A stretch of 64,000 bases of DNA from Candidatus Pelagibacter sp. (GCA_028221385.1 JAOIRP010000001.1:1-64000); one strand, 5' to 3'; numbered from the stretch's first letter, positions 45,992-55,248 are shown. Program-made: numbers and translations. Notes: a model not told the origin generated them from the sequence alone.

Positions 45992-46077
45992 GCCCTCGTG
46001 GTGAAATTGGTAGACACAAAGGACTTAAAATCCTTGCCGCTTGCGGAGTGCCAGTTCGAGTCTGGCCGAGGGCACCA
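45992..46077 (+). tRNA. tRNA-Leu(TAA)
   Basis: 86 bases including an encoded CCA. The acceptor stem is GCCCTCG/CGAGGGC, the anticodon loop is CTTAAAA within an AAGGA/TCCTT stem (anticodon TAA), and there is a long variable arm as in leucine tRNAs. The TTCGAGT T-loop is present. It borders the mobile element on its 5' side and nadK starts 3 bases after its 3' end. Confidence 0.95.
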
Positions 46078-46080
46078 CTA

Positions 46081-46851
46081 ATGAAAAAGATTCAAATCAT
46101 TTCCGATAAAAATAAAAAATCACAAAAAATTAAATCACTTTTAATTAAGAAAATTAATTCTCATAAATTTAATAAACCAAATTTAATAATAGTTATTGGT
46201 GGAGACGGTTTCATGCTTCAAACTTTAAAAAAAAATAAAAAAATGATTAAATTTTTCTATGGTATTAATTCAGGCAATTATGGTTTTCTTATGAATAAAT
46301 TTTCTTCAAAAAATATTATCAAAAGCCTTTCCAAAACAAATATGATTTCAATATCACCCTTAGAAATGATTGTTAAAAATAAACAAAATCAAATTAAAAG
46401 ATCACTGGCGATAAATGAAGTTTCTATATTAAGACAAAGTAGACAAGCAGCATCACTTTCAATTAAATGTGGACAAAAACAAATTATAAAAAAATTAGTC
46501 TCTGATGGTATTTTGGTGTCCACCCCCGCAGGAAGTACAGCTTATAATCTTTCAGTTCATGGTCCAATTTTGAGTTTAAATTCAAAAAAATTATCAATTG
46601 CTCCTATCAGCCCTTTTCGACCAAGAAGATGGAAAGGCAAAGTTGTGAGTGATGGAATTAAAATTATTATTAACAATCTAAATCCTGGTAAAAGACCAAT
46701 CAGTGCTGTAGCTGATAATTACGAGGTAAGAAATGCAAAAACAATTACAATAAAAACTAATAAAAGAATAAAATTTAATCTTCTTTACGATAAAAGTAGA
46801 AGTCTTCAAAAAAAAATAAAAATTGAACAATTAAGAAATGAAACAAATTAA
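46081..46851 (+). CDS. nadK: NAD kinase
   Basis: 256 residues; phosphorylates NAD to NADP. IVIGGDGFMLQTLK contains the GGDG motif, YGINSGNYGFLMN the second block, and SDGILVSTPAGSTAYNLS the conserved glycine/serine region. I start it at the ATG at 46,081, just after the tRNA; the frame extends upstream into the tRNA but that is not coding. It follows tRNA-Leu by 3 bases. Confidence 0.92.
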   Translation: MKKIQIISDKNKKSQKIKSLLIKKINSHKFNKPNLIIVIGGDGFMLQTLKKNKKMIKFFYGINSGNYGFLMNKFSSKNIIKSLSKTNMISISPLEMIVKNKQNQIKRSLAINEVSILRQSRQAASLSIKCGQKQIIKKLVSDGILVSTPAGSTAYNLSVHGPILSLNSKKLSIAPISPFRPRRWKGKVVSDGIKIIINNLNPGKRPISAVADNYEVRNAKTITIKTNKRIKFNLLYDKSRSLQKKIKIEQLRNETN

Positions 46852-46855
46852 TTAA

Positions 46856-48517
46856 ATGCCAATTATCTCATTTATTGGAATATATTTATTATTATTGTCT
46901 TCAATAATTGGTTATGGGTATTTTTTTTCAAACAATATTTCGACATATAATAAAAATGCAAATATTGGTTATGTTGGCATTTATGGAATTTTTATCCTTA
47001 CATTAATATCTTATTTAACTAATTTAATTTTACCTCATAGTTTTATTCATAATTATATTGTTATTTTTTTAGGCCTTTTCTTTTTTGTAAAATACATATT
47101 CACAATTAAGAAAATAAAAAAAGATTTCGACATAAAACTTTTATTATTTTTTATAGTAATTTCATTATTTGCTATTTTTTATTTTAAAAATCATGACGAT
47201 TTTCCATACTATCATTTGAGTTTCATACACAATATCACTTTAAATAAAGTAGAGTTTGGATTGGGTAATTTTGATTTAGCCTATAATCATGTTTCCTCTT
47301 TATTTTTTTTTCATTCACTATTTAAATTACCATTTACTGGCGACTATTTTTATTTTATTGGCCCTGCATCAATTTTAATTTTTATAAATATGATTTTAAT
47401 TAAAAATATTTATCAAATCGATAAAGAGAAAAACCTAAACTTTGTTAAATTTTTAAGTCTGTTTATATTTATATTTATAAATGTATTTTTTTATAGATTA
47501 GCAGAGCATGGCACAGATAGATCAGCAATAATTATGATATTTCTTATCATTTTATTGATGTTTCAAATCCTAGAAAATAAAGTTTTAGACTGTATTAAGT
47601 TTGAAAATTTTATAATTTTATTAACTTTAGTTGTGAGCATTAAATCTTTCTATGCAATTTATGCTTTTTTATTTTTTATTATTTATTTGAAATTTTTTTC
47701 TATAAAAAAAATATTTGTGTTTATGAATGAATATAAAATTATTTATTTATCGATTACATTTTGCTTGTTAATTTTTTTCTATAATATCGCTTATACCGGT
47801 TGTTTGGTATATCCCGTTGTATCTACATGTTTTGAAACTGCATTTTGGGCCATGGATATTTCTAGAATTGAAATAGCCATGAATTGGTATGAACTTTGGT
47901 CAAAGTCTGGTGCAAACCCTAATCATAGAGTTGATAACCCTGATTATTATATCCAAGGATTTAATTGGGTACATAATTGGTTTGACAATTATTTCTTTAA
48001 TAAAGTATCTGATGCCACCCTGGGCCTAACAACAATTATTATAATTGCTATTATAATATTAAGACCAAGAAAAATTATATTTAAATATCCTAAAGAATTT
48101 AATGTAATTTTTATTGCTCTTATTATTTATTTTTTTGAATGGTTTTATAACCATCCAGCACTTCGTTATGGTGGTTATCATCTTTTTGCTCTATCTTTCT
48201 TTATTCCGACTGCAATATTACTAAGTGGTCAGAAATTTAAATTTACTAATTATCAAAGACAAATTAATTTATTAATCATTATATCAATAATAATTTTTGC
48301 TTCTCGAAATATTAACAGAATTAATAATGAAGTAGAGAATTATAATTATAACTTTATTAAGTCACCAACATACAGAATTCAACCAGATTTTTATAAACTT
48401 AAAAAAAGCAAAGACACAGTTTTTACTAAAACTGATAATTGTAAAGTAGAAGGTAAAAGTAGTAATAATTGCAAAGAAATAAAAGGCTATACTTTCTTTT
48501 ATAAAAAGGATTTTTGA
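46856..48517 (+). CDS. Polytopic membrane protein, glycosyltransferase-like
   Basis: 553 residues with about 11 membrane helices. The region NHDDFPYYHLSFIHNITLNK, just after the fourth helix, has the acidic loop seen in membrane glycosyltransferases of the GT39/ArnT group, and LFFFHSLFKLPFTGDYFYF follows. It lies 4 bases after nadK. Family and substrate are uncertain; a role in surface glycan or lipid-linked sugar transfer is a guess. AT content is extreme, as in the core. Confidence 0.5.
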   Translation: MPIISFIGIYLLLLSSIIGYGYFFSNNISTYNKNANIGYVGIYGIFILTLISYLTNLILPHSFIHNYIVIFLGLFFFVKYIFTIKKIKKDFDIKLLLFFIVISLFAIFYFKNHDDFPYYHLSFIHNITLNKVEFGLGNFDLAYNHVSSLFFFHSLFKLPFTGDYFYFIGPASILIFINMILIKNIYQIDKEKNLNFVKFLSLFIFIFINVFFYRLAEHGTDRSAIIMIFLIILLMFQILENKVLDCIKFENFIILLTLVVSIKSFYAIYAFLFFIIYLKFFSIKKIFVFMNEYKIIYLSITFCLLIFFYNIAYTGCLVYPVVSTCFETAFWAMDISRIEIAMNWYELWSKSGANPNHRVDNPDYYIQGFNWVHNWFDNYFFNKVSDATLGLTTIIIIAIIILRPRKIIFKYPKEFNVIFIALIIYFFEWFYNHPALRYGGYHLFALSFFIPTAILLSGQKFKFTNYQRQINLLIIISIIIFASRNINRINNEVENYNYNFIKSPTYRIQPDFYKLKKSKDTVFTKTDNCKVEGKSSNNCKEIKGYTFFYKKDF

Positions 48518-48524
48518 AATTTTA

Positions 48525-50003
48525 ATGAAATTACCAATAGATGATTTTTTAAAAAATATAATAAATCAAATGATAGAAAATTACCAAAAGGGTAAATTTG
48601 ATATATCTCAGAATCTAGCTTTATTAATTCTAAAGAAAAACCCAAAACACAATCTTAGTTTTCAAATCTTAGGCTCAATTTATGAACAACAAGGAAAGCT
48701 AGATAATTCATTAAAGATGCACAAAAAATCTTTAGCATTAGACAATAATGATCACGAAGCTCATAATAATATTGGTCTGGTGCTTCAAAAACTAGGAAAA
48801 TATAAAGAGGCTATTTTCAGCTTAAAAAAAGCAATCACATTAAAACCTGGTTTTATAATAGCCATATATAATTTGGGTAATACTTTTAAGGAAATGGGAA
48901 ATTTAGAAGAAGCAGAAATTAATCTAAAAAAGTGTATTGAATTAAAACCTAACTTTATCGAAGCTTACATTAATCTTGCTAACATTCAGTCTGAAAACAA
49001 TAACTTTCAAGATGCAGAAAAAAGTCTAAAAAAATGTATAGAATTAAAATTAAATTTTGTCCCTGCATATTATAATCTAGGAAATTTACTCAAATATCTA
49101 GGTAGATTAAACGAGGCGCTTAAATGTTATGATTATATATTAAAATTAAAGCCTAACTATAAACCAGCTTTATTGGGTAGAGGACAAATCTTTTTTTTAA
49201 ATGAAAAATTTGACCAAGCGTTAAATGACTTTGACAATTGTAATACTTCAGAATCTAGAGCAAGAGCGCTAATTACTTTATACAATTTAGGAAGTATTGA
49301 TGAAATATATCAAAGAATAGAAAAGAACTCCAAATTAGATGAAAAAAATTTAAGGGTTGCAGCATTTTCCTCATTTATTGCCTATAAAGAAAAAAAAGAA
49401 ACAAAAAATAATTTTTGTAAAAAACCATTAGAATTTTTATACTTTTCTAACCTTTCATCACATTTAAAAGATCTAAATAAATTTATTGATGATTTGATTG
49501 ATGAATTAAAACATATCAATGCTAGTTGGGAGCCATCTAATAAAACTACCATAAAGGGATTTCAGTCTACTAAAAATTTGTTTTTGAATCCCAAAGGAAA
49601 GGTAAAAGAATTACAAAAGATTATAATTAATGAACTTCAAAAATATAATCTAAAATTTAAAGATAAGTCTTGTTTGTTCATTAAAAAGTGGCCTTTAAAA
49701 AAAGATTTATTTGGTTGGCACGTTATTTTAAAACAACAAGGGTATCAAGATCCACACATTCATCCTTCAGGCTGGCTTAGCGGTGTTATATATTTAAAGG
49801 TTGTTCCGTCACTTGAAAAAAATGAAGGTGCTATTGAATTTAGTTTAAACGCGCAGAATTATTCAGACTCCAAATCACCAAAAATTATCCATCAACCAAA
49901 GGAGGGTGATATCGTATTTTTTCCATCTATACTTCATCATAGAACCATTCCATTCACTACTGATACAAATAGAATTATAATTTCTTTTGATTTGTTGCCA
50001 TAG
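48525..50003 (+). CDS. TPR protein fused to a 2-oxoglutarate/Fe(II) oxygenase domain
   Basis: 492 residues. The N-terminal half (about residues 15-245) has six or seven TPR-like units (NHDEAHNNIGLVLQKLGKYK, PNFIEAYINLANIQSENNNF and similar). The C-terminal 190 residues form a 2OG-FeII_Oxy_5 domain: DPHIHPSGWLSGVIYLKV holds the first iron ligands, EGDIVFFPSILHHRTIPF the distal His, and TNRIIISFDLLP the Arg. The TPR half may recruit a protein substrate. Paired with the stand-alone oxygenase at 23.1 kb. Confidence 0.75.
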   Translation: MKLPIDDFLKNIINQMIENYQKGKFDISQNLALLILKKNPKHNLSFQILGSIYEQQGKLDNSLKMHKKSLALDNNDHEAHNNIGLVLQKLGKYKEAIFSLKKAITLKPGFIIAIYNLGNTFKEMGNLEEAEINLKKCIELKPNFIEAYINLANIQSENNNFQDAEKSLKKCIELKLNFVPAYYNLGNLLKYLGRLNEALKCYDYILKLKPNYKPALLGRGQIFFLNEKFDQALNDFDNCNTSESRARALITLYNLGSIDEIYQRIEKNSKLDEKNLRVAAFSSFIAYKEKKETKNNFCKKPLEFLYFSNLSSHLKDLNKFIDDLIDELKHINASWEPSNKTTIKGFQSTKNLFLNPKGKVKELQKIIINELQKYNLKFKDKSCLFIKKWPLKKDLFGWHVILKQQGYQDPHIHPSGWLSGVIYLKVVPSLEKNEGAIEFSLNAQNYSDSKSPKIIHQPKEGDIVFFPSILHHRTIPFTTDTNRIIISFDLLP

Positions 50004-50022
50004 ATAATTTAAAATTTTTAAT

Positions 50023-50805
50023 ATGAAAAAATTAACACTAAAAGAATTAGATCAATACGCGAATAAAATTTTAAAAGATTATGATAACAATAATCCTAGT
50101 TCCATTTTTAAAACAAAAATAAGATTAAGCAATAATGATGCGTTACTCATACAGTCAAAAGTTACTAAATCAAGAATTCGTAGAGGCGAAAAAGTTATGG
50201 GTTATAAAATTGGTTGTGTTGCTAAAGAAACACAAAAAAAAATGGGCTTTATTCAACCTGCTTGGGGTACGCTTTGGAAAAGTGAATTATATGAAAGTGG
50301 GGTCGAATTAAAAAAAAAAGATTATTCAAATCCTGCTATGGAAGCGGAGTTTGGTGTAAAGTTAAATCGCGATATTGACCCTAAGCTTGTTTCTTATGAT
50401 TATATACTAGACTCAATAGAGTCAATTTTTCCCTTAATAGAAATTCATAATTTAGTTTTTAATGGTGATGAGCCTTATGGTGCAGAACTACTTGCAAATA
50501 ATGCGTTACACGCTGGAGTTATTTTGGGACCTGAAAACAAACTTTCAAAAGAAAAAAAAATAACAGATCTAAAACTTATTTATAATAATGAAACGGTGGA
50601 TATATGGACAGATAAAAAATGGCCGAATGACATGTTATCTGAAGTAGAGTGGCTAGTTAAAGAGCAAGAAAAAATCACTAATGTATTAAAAAAAGATGAT
50701 TTAATTTTAACTGGTGCGTATGGTTTTCCAGTTCCTATTAATTATAATACATTAATTAAAGTTTCTTCATCTGAATTTGGAGATGTAGAGGCAAAATTTA
50801 ATTGA
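50023..50805 (+). CDS. 2-keto-4-pentenoate hydratase-like protein
   Basis: 260 residues of the fumarylacetoacetate hydrolase/MhpD fold. KVMGYKIGCVAKETQKKMGF and WGTLWKSELYESG match 2-oxopent-4-enoate hydratases, as do PAMEAEFGVKLNRDID and LNSIEA-like metal-binding ESIFPLIEIHN. It hydrates 2-keto-4-pentenoates from aromatic meta-cleavage, or a related acid. No meta-cleavage genes are near. 20 bases after the TPR-oxygenase gene and one base before the TPR-methyltransferase gene. Confidence 0.75.
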   Translation: MKKLTLKELDQYANKILKDYDNNNPSSIFKTKIRLSNNDALLIQSKVTKSRIRRGEKVMGYKIGCVAKETQKKMGFIQPAWGTLWKSELYESGVELKKKDYSNPAMEAEFGVKLNRDIDPKLVSYDYILDSIESIFPLIEIHNLVFNGDEPYGAELLANNALHAGVILGPENKLSKEKKITDLKLIYNNETVDIWTDKKWPNDMLSEVEWLVKEQEKITNVLKKDDLILTGAYGFPVPINYNTLIKVSSSEFGDVEAKFN

Positions 50806-50806
50806 T

Positions 50807-52801
50807 ATGAAAAAAATCCATGTTAATTTTTCAAAACCATCCCAACAACAATTAAATAGTCTCATAAAGCTCTATCAAGACAGACAATATGTTGATGCTG
50901 AAAAACTATCAGTATCCATTACTGAAGAGTTTCCCAAACATCCATTTGCCTGGAAAGTACTTGGAGCTATACTCAAACAAAAAGGTAGAATAAGTGAATC
51001 GTTAATTGTCTGTCAAAAATCTGTGCAATTAGATCCACAGGATGCTAAAGCCCACAACAATTTGGCTATTATACTGCTAGAACAGAGTAGATTAGAAGAA
51101 GCTGAAACAAGCTTGAGGCAAGCAATAGAATTAAAACCTGATTTAGCCGAAGCCCACAACAACTTGGGTGTCATACTTCAAAAACATAAAAAATTTACTG
51201 AAGCATGCTCTGCTTACATACAAGCAATAAATTTAAACCCAGATTTCACCGATGCCTATGAAAATCTCGGTATAGTTATCAAAAAAGTTAGGTTCAATTC
51301 ACCAAACGTTAAGCTCTACCCACTTTTCATTCGACTGTTAAGCACTGGGAATTTTGCACGTCCTATAGATTTGGCTCCCAGCATTTTAAGTCTCTTAAAG
51401 CATGATCCTCTAATCAAGAATTTACTGCTTGAAAAAAATTTTGCTACGAGCCTCAAAGAGGCAAATTCCATAATTGGTAGTTTAGATAAACTTACGCTTC
51501 TTCATTATCTGATGCGTGTATGCTCAGTTCCTGATCTTCAGTTTGAAGGATTCTTTGTGAATATGCGAAGTTTACTTCTTACGAATCTGGATAATATCGA
51601 GGCATCTCCTGAATTCATCTATTTTTTATCTACTCTTTCTCTTCACTGTTTTACTAATGAATATGTCTACTTTGAAAAAGACGAAGAGACTGAATTGATT
51701 AAGAGCTTAGAAGCTGAGATTATGCAAACAATTGAGAAATCAGAACAGCCAGAAACCAAAAGAATTTTGTGTCTGGCATCTTATCGCCCTTTACATCAAT
51801 ACAATTGGTGCCAAAAGCTAGAGGTGCTCGATCATTTAGAAGAGGTAAAGTTGCGACTGATTGAAGAGCCTTATACTGAGAGAGCAATAGCAGCAGAAAT
51901 TCCTATGTTGGGAGAAATATCAGACGATGTTTCTTGCAAAGTAAGATTGCAGTATGAAGAAAACCCTTATCCAAGATGGGTTAAAACATTAAAAACAACA
52001 AAGGCGAAATCAATCTCTGAGATTTGTGCTGAAGCAAATCTTCATCTCTATTCCGAAAGTATTAAAAAAATAATTGCTCCAACTATACTTATTGCTGGTT
52101 GTGGTACAGGACAGCATTCGATAGTAACAGCCTCTCGTTTTTTTGACTGCCAAGTCACCGCTGTGGATTTAAGTCTTGCCAGTCTCGCTTACGCTAAAAG
52201 GAAGACGGCTGAGCTTGGAATTACTAATCTAGAATATTTACAAGCAGATATCTTAAAACTAGATCAGCTGGACCAAGAATTTGACATCATTGAAAGTGTG
52301 GGAGTTCTTCATCATATGAATGAGCCCATGGCCGGATGGAGAGTTCTAACGGATCTCTTGAAACCTGGTGGCTTGATAATGATAGGTTTATATAGTGAGT
52401 TGGCTCGACACCCTATTGTGGAGGTTCGAAAAGAAATCACATTACATAAAGTGGGTACATCTGATGTTGACATCAGAAAATTCAGGCGATCACTAGCAGA
52501 ATCAAATGATAAGAATCATCAGCTGTTAACTAAGTGGGGTGATTTTTTTAGTCTCAGTATGTTGAGAGACTTAATATTTCACGTGCAAGAGCATCGTTTT
52601 ACACTCTTACAAATTAAAAACTGTATCAACGAGTTAGGGCTAAAGTTCTGCGGATTTGACAATAAAGACACTATCTTAAATTTTAGAAAGCTTCACGGGG
52701 AAGAAGCGGATATCTATGATTTAGCACTGTGGCATCAATACGAAAAAAGCAATCCTAGGGCTTTCACTAGGATGTACCAATTTTGGTGTCAAAAGCTATA
52801 G
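50807..52801 (+). CDS. TPR protein fused to a SAM-dependent methyltransferase
   Basis: 664 residues. The N-terminal 160 residues hold four TPR-like units (AKAHNNLAIILLEQSRLEEA, then LAEAHNNLGVILQKHKKF, then FTDAYENLGIVIKKVR). The C-terminal third has a class I methyltransferase: ILIAGCGTGQHSIVTA (motif I, near residue 425), VTAVDLSLASLAYAK and DIIESVGVLHHMNEPM. The middle 250 residues are unassigned. Codon use is visibly richer in G/C than nadK and the gene ends right at the displaced tRNA-Thr fragment, so it may have come in with an earlier insertion. Target unknown. Confidence 0.72.
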   Translation: MKKIHVNFSKPSQQQLNSLIKLYQDRQYVDAEKLSVSITEEFPKHPFAWKVLGAILKQKGRISESLIVCQKSVQLDPQDAKAHNNLAIILLEQSRLEEAETSLRQAIELKPDLAEAHNNLGVILQKHKKFTEACSAYIQAINLNPDFTDAYENLGIVIKKVRFNSPNVKLYPLFIRLLSTGNFARPIDLAPSILSLLKHDPLIKNLLLEKNFATSLKEANSIIGSLDKLTLLHYLMRVCSVPDLQFEGFFVNMRSLLLTNLDNIEASPEFIYFLSTLSLHCFTNEYVYFEKDEETELIKSLEAEIMQTIEKSEQPETKRILCLASYRPLHQYNWCQKLEVLDHLEEVKLRLIEEPYTERAIAAEIPMLGEISDDVSCKVRLQYEENPYPRWVKTLKTTKAKSISEICAEANLHLYSESIKKIIAPTILIAGCGTGQHSIVTASRFFDCQVTAVDLSLASLAYAKRKTAELGITNLEYLQADILKLDQLDQEFDIIESVGVLHHMNEPMAGWRVLTDLLKPGGLIMIGLYSELARHPIVEVRKEITLHKVGTSDVDIRKFRRSLAESNDKNHQLLTKWGDFFSLSMLRDLIFHVQEHRFTLLQIKNCINELGLKFCGFDNKDTILNFRKLHGEEADIYDLALWHQYEKSNPRAFTRMYQFWCQKL

Positions 52802-52850
52802 TGATGGTGCCCTCGCACGGAGTCGAACCGCGGACCTATTGATTACAAAT
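52800..52850 (-). repeat. Displaced 3' half of tRNA-Thr (outer attachment site)
   Basis: 46 bases from 52,805 match the 3' part of the intact tRNA-Thr gene with one mismatch (CTCG for CCCG), including the CCA end, T-arm and anticodon stem. The match extends 5 bases beyond the tRNA end (AGTGA), as at the intact locus (61,378-61,382). Homology stops inside the anticodon-stem region. It is the expected remnant of integration at a tRNA 3' end and is not a functional tRNA. Confidence 0.85.
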
Positions 52851-53039
52851 TTATAGATCCAAAATTTTTTTCCTTTACTTGCTAGACCATACAACACTTT
52901 TACTACAGTGTGAATCCCTAATATATATTTCTACTACACATCGACTACAGAGCAGAATATGAAACCTCCAGTTACCAATGTTTATTGATATTTGTTTGAT
53001 AAAGAAAATATTCAAACATTATTAAATAGATGAGTCTTT
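52851..53039. other. Left end of the island: repeats, no gene
   Basis: No gene seen. ACTACA occurs three times (52,902, 52,933, 52,944), the last two exactly 11 bases apart, the spacing of one DNA turn. This resembles arm-type binding sites of tyrosine recombinases near an attachment site. AT-rich otherwise. Confidence 0.4.
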
Positions 53040-53072
53040 ATGTGGGTTTTATTTTGTATTTATTATAAGCAA

Positions 53073-53300
53073 ATGACTCGTTGGAGTTATATTTTTTCTG
53101 TCGGAGCTCCTAAGAACGTCGCTGTTGCTCCGTTCATTCTCCAAGTTCGAATGGGACTCGATAGTGGTGCCGAGTCAATCTCTGTTGAGCTATGGACTCT
53201 TAAAAACGATGTTTCCCTATGTGGTAGATGTAACTTATATCTAGGCTTATATAGTCTGTTTCATAGAGCTAGTGACGTCAAAATAGATATCAGTGAATAA
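53073..53300 (+). CDS. Doubtful small reading frame, 75 aa
   Basis: An ATG at 53,073 opens 75 codons (TRWSYIFSVGAPKNVAVAPF, then LDSGAESISVELWTLKND). There is no ribosome site and no recognised family, but base composition over 53,090-53,230 is clearly richer in G/C than the surroundings, so the stretch may be a decayed gene or an RNA rather than random spacer. Confidence 0.25.
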   Translation: MTRWSYIFSVGAPKNVAVAPFILQVRMGLDSGAESISVELWTLKNDVSLCGRCNLYLGLYSLFHRASDVKIDISE

Positions 53301-53359
53301 GATCATTTAAATTAATCCCTTTTTAAAAAAATATAATAAAATTATTTTACAAAAAAATT

Positions 53360-53557
53360 ATGCAAAAATTATTTCAAAAAAAATATGATTACTTGAGTTA
53401 CTGCAAACCAGTCATAGACCGTTGCATCAACTGTGGGGATCATGAACAAGTACAAGCTAGAATAACTATGGAGTTTGGAGAGGGCAACCTAAACACAGGT
53501 CCAATATGCCGTAAATGTTATTCAATTCATAAAGGACCAAGAATAGCGCAGTTTTGA
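53360..53557 (+). CDS. Small zinc-ribbon protein, island type B
   Basis: 65 residues. The C-terminal two thirds carry RCINCGDHEQVQARITMEF then NTGPICRKCYS, a CxxC...CxxC ribbon. The framework CINC...GPICxKC is shared with the protein at 39,993 in the primase-helicase element, although the termini differ. Its place next to the island's left end is similar. Function unknown. Confidence 0.6.
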   Translation: MQKLFQKKYDYLSYCKPVIDRCINCGDHEQVQARITMEFGEGNLNTGPICRKCYSIHKGPRIAQF

Positions 53558-53763
53558 ACGCGGATCAGGGACAATCACTCCTTCTCATAGATACCTGATT
53601 GTGTGGCGGACTGGTATAGTGAGGCGCTGTGCAAATATTTTTGTTTAATTAAAACACACAGCACCAGACGTAAAAAAATGTGCTTTTCAACCTTCTTTAA
53701 AATCTGTATGATGATTTTTTGTGCTGGAGCAAAGAAAAAATAAAAAAAGATAGGAATGAAAAC
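53558..53763. other. Intergenic stretch with a long hairpin
   Basis: GCTGTG (53,626-53,631) and CACAGC (53,657-53,662) can pair around a 25-base AT-rich loop, flanked by GG and CC that extend the stem. No T-run follows. The composition is mixed; no gene is seen. It could end transcription of the zinc-ribbon gene or be a leader of the operon. Confidence 0.3.
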
Positions 53764-55209
53764 TTGATAGAAAATGGCTCAGTTCTGTTTACAGAAAAAC
53801 ACCTTCAGTCGTTTCGTTATTATTCCAAGGATGAAAATCCACTACACATCGATGCTAATTATACATCAAGAACTCCTTTTTCAGAACGAGTGCTTTATGG
53901 AGTAGCAAGCACTTTCTTCTTACTTTCAAAAAGTAAATTAAAAAAAACTGACCTCACTTCTTTCAAGGTAGATTTCAAAAAACCATTAATATTAAATAAA
54001 ATTTATAAGTTCTCAATTGAATTGGATGGTAATAAGAATATTCTTAAAATTTTCAGGGGTAAGTCTATTTATACGGTAGTTAAATTTGAGACAATTAAAG
54101 ATGAAAAACAAAAATCTGCAAATTTTTCACTAAATTCTGATGGTGTACATAGCCTGCTAGATAAAAACCCGTGCTGGAATACTTTACCCGACGATACTAC
54201 AAAACTAGAACTTTTTAAAAATTATCCTGGGCTTGAAAACATTCATCTGTGGTTATTGAAAATTTTGGCCTGGAGCAGTTATTGGGTTGGTATGGTGGCT
54301 CCAGGGCGGCAAGCCATTTACACACAACTTAATTTACAAATAAAAGAAAATAATCTGAACTTTAAATACGAAACAAATGAAGTTCATGATTTATTAAAAA
54401 GATATAAATCCTGTTTTAAATCTGCATCTGGTTCATCGATCACGATGACTTCATTTTCTAGGCCTGAACCTGTAGATCATTTGAATGATTTTATTTTTAA
54501 CGGTAAAAATAATTCCCTGCTTAAAGATCAAGTTTGTTTTATCACTGGTGGAACACGTGGGGTTGGAAGTGTTTTTTCTCAAATGTTTGCCTCTAAAAAT
54601 GCTACCTGTTTTGCTTCTTATTTTAAAAATAAAATGACTGCAAAAAGAATTGAAGAATTTATTCAATCAAAAGGCAAGTCATTTAGAGCTTTAAAGCTAG
54701 ATAATAACATAAAATTATCTGATGAGCTGAAAGGAAAGAAGTTGAACTGTCTAGTTCTTAATGCTGCGCCAAACATTAGACGAATAGACCCTTCAGAACT
54801 GTCAAAATCTGAGTTTCAAGATGAGTTTGATCATTTTTACAAACTCACAATGAGCGACATCCAACAATTTAAAAATTATTTAGCTGCAGACGCTACTATT
54901 ATAAATGTTTCAACAACATATATAGATGAGAAACCGGAAGGGTTTGCTCACTATTATGATGCAAAAAAAGCCATAGAAAATGATCTTAAAAAATTCAGTA
55001 AGAATTATCCTCAATTAACTATTTTGAATTTTAGACTACCTAAAATGCATACTGATCAAACAAATAACAACATAGCTAGCGATGTTGCTCTCTCTCCAGT
55101 AAAAGTTGTGGATATAGTTATTAAAGATTATCTAGCCAGAAGAAATCTTAAAGGCTTTCATTCATTAGAGTGCAACCTAAAAAAACATATCAAAGAGAAA
55201 GTTAAATAA
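53764..55209 (+). CDS. MaoC-type hydratase fused to short-chain dehydrogenase
   Basis: About 481 residues. The N-terminal hot-dog part reads SFRYYSKDENPLHIDANYTSRTPF, where Asp and His of the PLHxD block are the (R)-specific hydratase residues. The C-terminal part is an SDR: QVCFITGGTRGVGSVFSQMF is the NADP loop, LNCLVLNAAPN the second motif, and HYYDAKKAIENDLK the YxxxK catalytic pair. It could reduce and dehydrate an ACP-bound 3-oxoacyl chain. Start is uncertain: I prefer TTG at 53,764 with GATAGGA 8 bases before it; TTG at 53,719 is also open. Heads the island operon. Confidence 0.75.
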   Translation: MIENGSVLFTEKHLQSFRYYSKDENPLHIDANYTSRTPFSERVLYGVASTFFLLSKSKLKKTDLTSFKVDFKKPLILNKIYKFSIELDGNKNILKIFRGKSIYTVVKFETIKDEKQKSANFSLNSDGVHSLLDKNPCWNTLPDDTTKLELFKNYPGLENIHLWLLKILAWSSYWVGMVAPGRQAIYTQLNLQIKENNLNFKYETNEVHDLLKRYKSCFKSASGSSITMTSFSRPEPVDHLNDFIFNGKNNSLLKDQVCFITGGTRGVGSVFSQMFASKNATCFASYFKNKMTAKRIEEFIQSKGKSFRALKLDNNIKLSDELKGKKLNCLVLNAAPNIRRIDPSELSKSEFQDEFDHFYKLTMSDIQQFKNYLAADATIINVSTTYIDEKPEGFAHYYDAKKAIENDLKKFSKNYPQLTILNFRLPKMHTDQTNNNIASDVALSPVKVVDIVIKDYLARRNLKGFHSLECNLKKHIKEKVK

Positions 55210-55248
55210 GTATATAGTTATTTAGATTTTAAACTTTAATAAATAAAT

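Noticed and set aside
45992..46077. tRNA-Leu as the attachment site of the primase-helicase element
   Set aside because: No partial copy of tRNA-Leu is found at the other end near 39.9 kb, and the element lies on the 5' side, whereas integration is usual at the 3' end. Still possible by another mechanism.
52805..52850. A second tRNA-Thr gene
   Set aside because: Only the 3' half is present, without a matching D-arm and 5' acceptor strand; a later TGCTAGACCA stretch is not a credible D-arm.
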